A DNA stretch of 5,453 nt, taken from positions 1 through 5,453 of the forward strand of contig JAATFS010000009.1 of the NCBI GenBank assembly GCA_015655035.1. Direction: 5' to 3'. Positions within the stretch are counted from its first letter, which is position 1. Each line of letters opens with the position of its first letter. Positions 4,896-5,453 of this stretch are shown one piece after another. The notes beneath the pieces were generated by a model. The model was given only the letters and a program-made list of their open reading frames with translations, searched no databases and was not told where the DNA came from. A program made the translations under genes and the position numbers. The stretch comes from Lysobacterales bacterium. GTDB lineage: Bacteria; Pseudomonadota; Gammaproteobacteria; Xanthomonadales; Xanthomonadaceae.

Positions 4896-5453
4896 GCCGG
4901 CGAGGAAGGTATGGGGTGGCCGCGCGGCGGTGCTGGTCGTCGGGTTGCTGCTGGCGGCGGGGGTGTGGGCCTCGGAGGAGGGAGTGCCGCTGCAACAGGC
5001 GGGTAACGATCTGGGCGATCGCGCGTCGTTGCAACGTGGCGCGCGTGCGTTCATGAACTACTGCTCCGGCTGCCATTCGCTCAAGTATCTGCGCTACTCG
5101 CGCATGGCCGCGGACCTGGGCCTGAGCGAGGAGGAGGTAATGAACAGCCTCAACTTCACCGGGGCCAAGATCGGCGATCACATCGAGGCGGCAATGCCGC
5201 ACGATCCGGCCGTCAAGTGGTTCGGCAAGATGCCACCGGATCTCAGCTTGATCACGCGGGTGCGGGGCGGCGACTGGGTCTTTACCTATCTCAGGTCATT
5301 CTATCTGGACCAGACACGCCCGCTGGGCTGGAACAACCAGCTATTTCCCAATGCGTCGATGCCGAACCCGCTCTGGGAGCTGCAAGGCTTGCAGCAACCC
5401 GTGCAAGGGGCTGCCGACCCGGCTACCGGCGACAAGCCGGTCACCGGCCTGAA
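4888..5453 (+). CDS. petC: Cytochrome c1 subunit of cytochrome bc1, 3' end outside the window
   Basis: The first 188 codons are present and the frame is open at the window end. Cytochrome c1 accepts electrons from the Rieske protein and delivers them to soluble or membrane-bound cytochrome c. A signal peptide spans about residues 1-28 (basic RPARK, then a Val/Leu/Ala core, cleavage probably after VWA). The heme c site is CSGCH (C59, C62, H63), followed by SLKYLRYSR. Typical c1 blocks follow: KWFGKMPPDLS (110-120), YLRSFYLDQTRPLGWNN (134-150) and SMPNPLWELQGLQ (157-169), in which M158 is the probable distal heme ligand. The missing part should hold the C-terminal membrane anchor, judging from the family. 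The ATG lies inside the last codons of petB (8-nt overlap in another frame), so coupled translation is likely. An ATG at 4911, directly after GAGGAAGGT, is out of frame. Confidence 0.96.
   Translation, partial: MTRPARKVWGGRAAVLVVGLLLAAGVWASEEGVPLQQAGNDLGDRASLQRGARAFMNYCSGCHSLKYLRYSRMAADLGLSEEEVMNSLNFTGAKIGDHIEAAMPHDPAVKWFGKMPPDLSLITRVRGGDWVFTYLRSFYLDQTRPLGWNNQLFPNASMPNPLWELQGLQQPVQGAADPATGDKPVTGL

Noticed and set aside
2958..5054. 698-codon open frame on the minus strand, opposite petA, petB and the start of petC
   Set aside because: Its His/Gln/Asp-rich composition is what the complement of hydrophobic membrane-protein codons gives. It has no domain and no ribosome site, and all three sense genes are intact.

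Overview
The window is GC-rich chromosomal DNA from a gammaproteobacterium, most likely a member of the Xanthomonadaceae (Xanthomonas/Stenotrophomonas type). I base this on protein style: a MiaB with a Pro/Ala-rich N-terminal extension, a cytochrome b with a PVWY Qo motif, and the separate three-gene petABC layout. No organism-specific marker was seen, so genus is not claimed.

Layout. Bases 1-307 hold no convincing gene but are strongly patterned. Two diverged copies of a unit of about 103-114 bp (77-179 and 180-293) lie in tandem. Each carries TGGTGAAA, a TCCACA-N5-TGTGGA dyad, a further TGTGGRTA site and a CCTTG/CAAGG hairpin with a TGCG loop. The sites resemble DnaA boxes. The second hairpin is extended to an 11-bp stem and sits just behind miaB. 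On the minus strand, miaB (308-1753) encodes the tRNA methylthiotransferase. A divergent intergenic region (1754-1884) holds a UUCG-tetraloop hairpin in the probable miaB leader and a perfect 14-bp palindrome. On the plus strand follows a secreted lytic transglycosylase (1885-2817). After a 167-bp gap with a plausible sigma70-type promoter comes the cytochrome bc1 operon: petA (Rieske protein), petB (cytochrome b) and petC (cytochrome c1, cut off by the window end).

How the genes work together. petA, petB and petC encode the three redox subunits of ubiquinol:cytochrome c oxidoreductase. They are packed with a 3-nt gap and an 8-nt overlap, so translation is probably coupled. miaB (tRNA modification) and the transglycosylase (peptidoglycan turnover) are ordinary housekeeping or envelope genes with no evident functional tie to bc1. 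The genes themselves look conventional. The most unusual content is the DnaA-box-like tandem repeat at the left edge, which may continue beyond the window.
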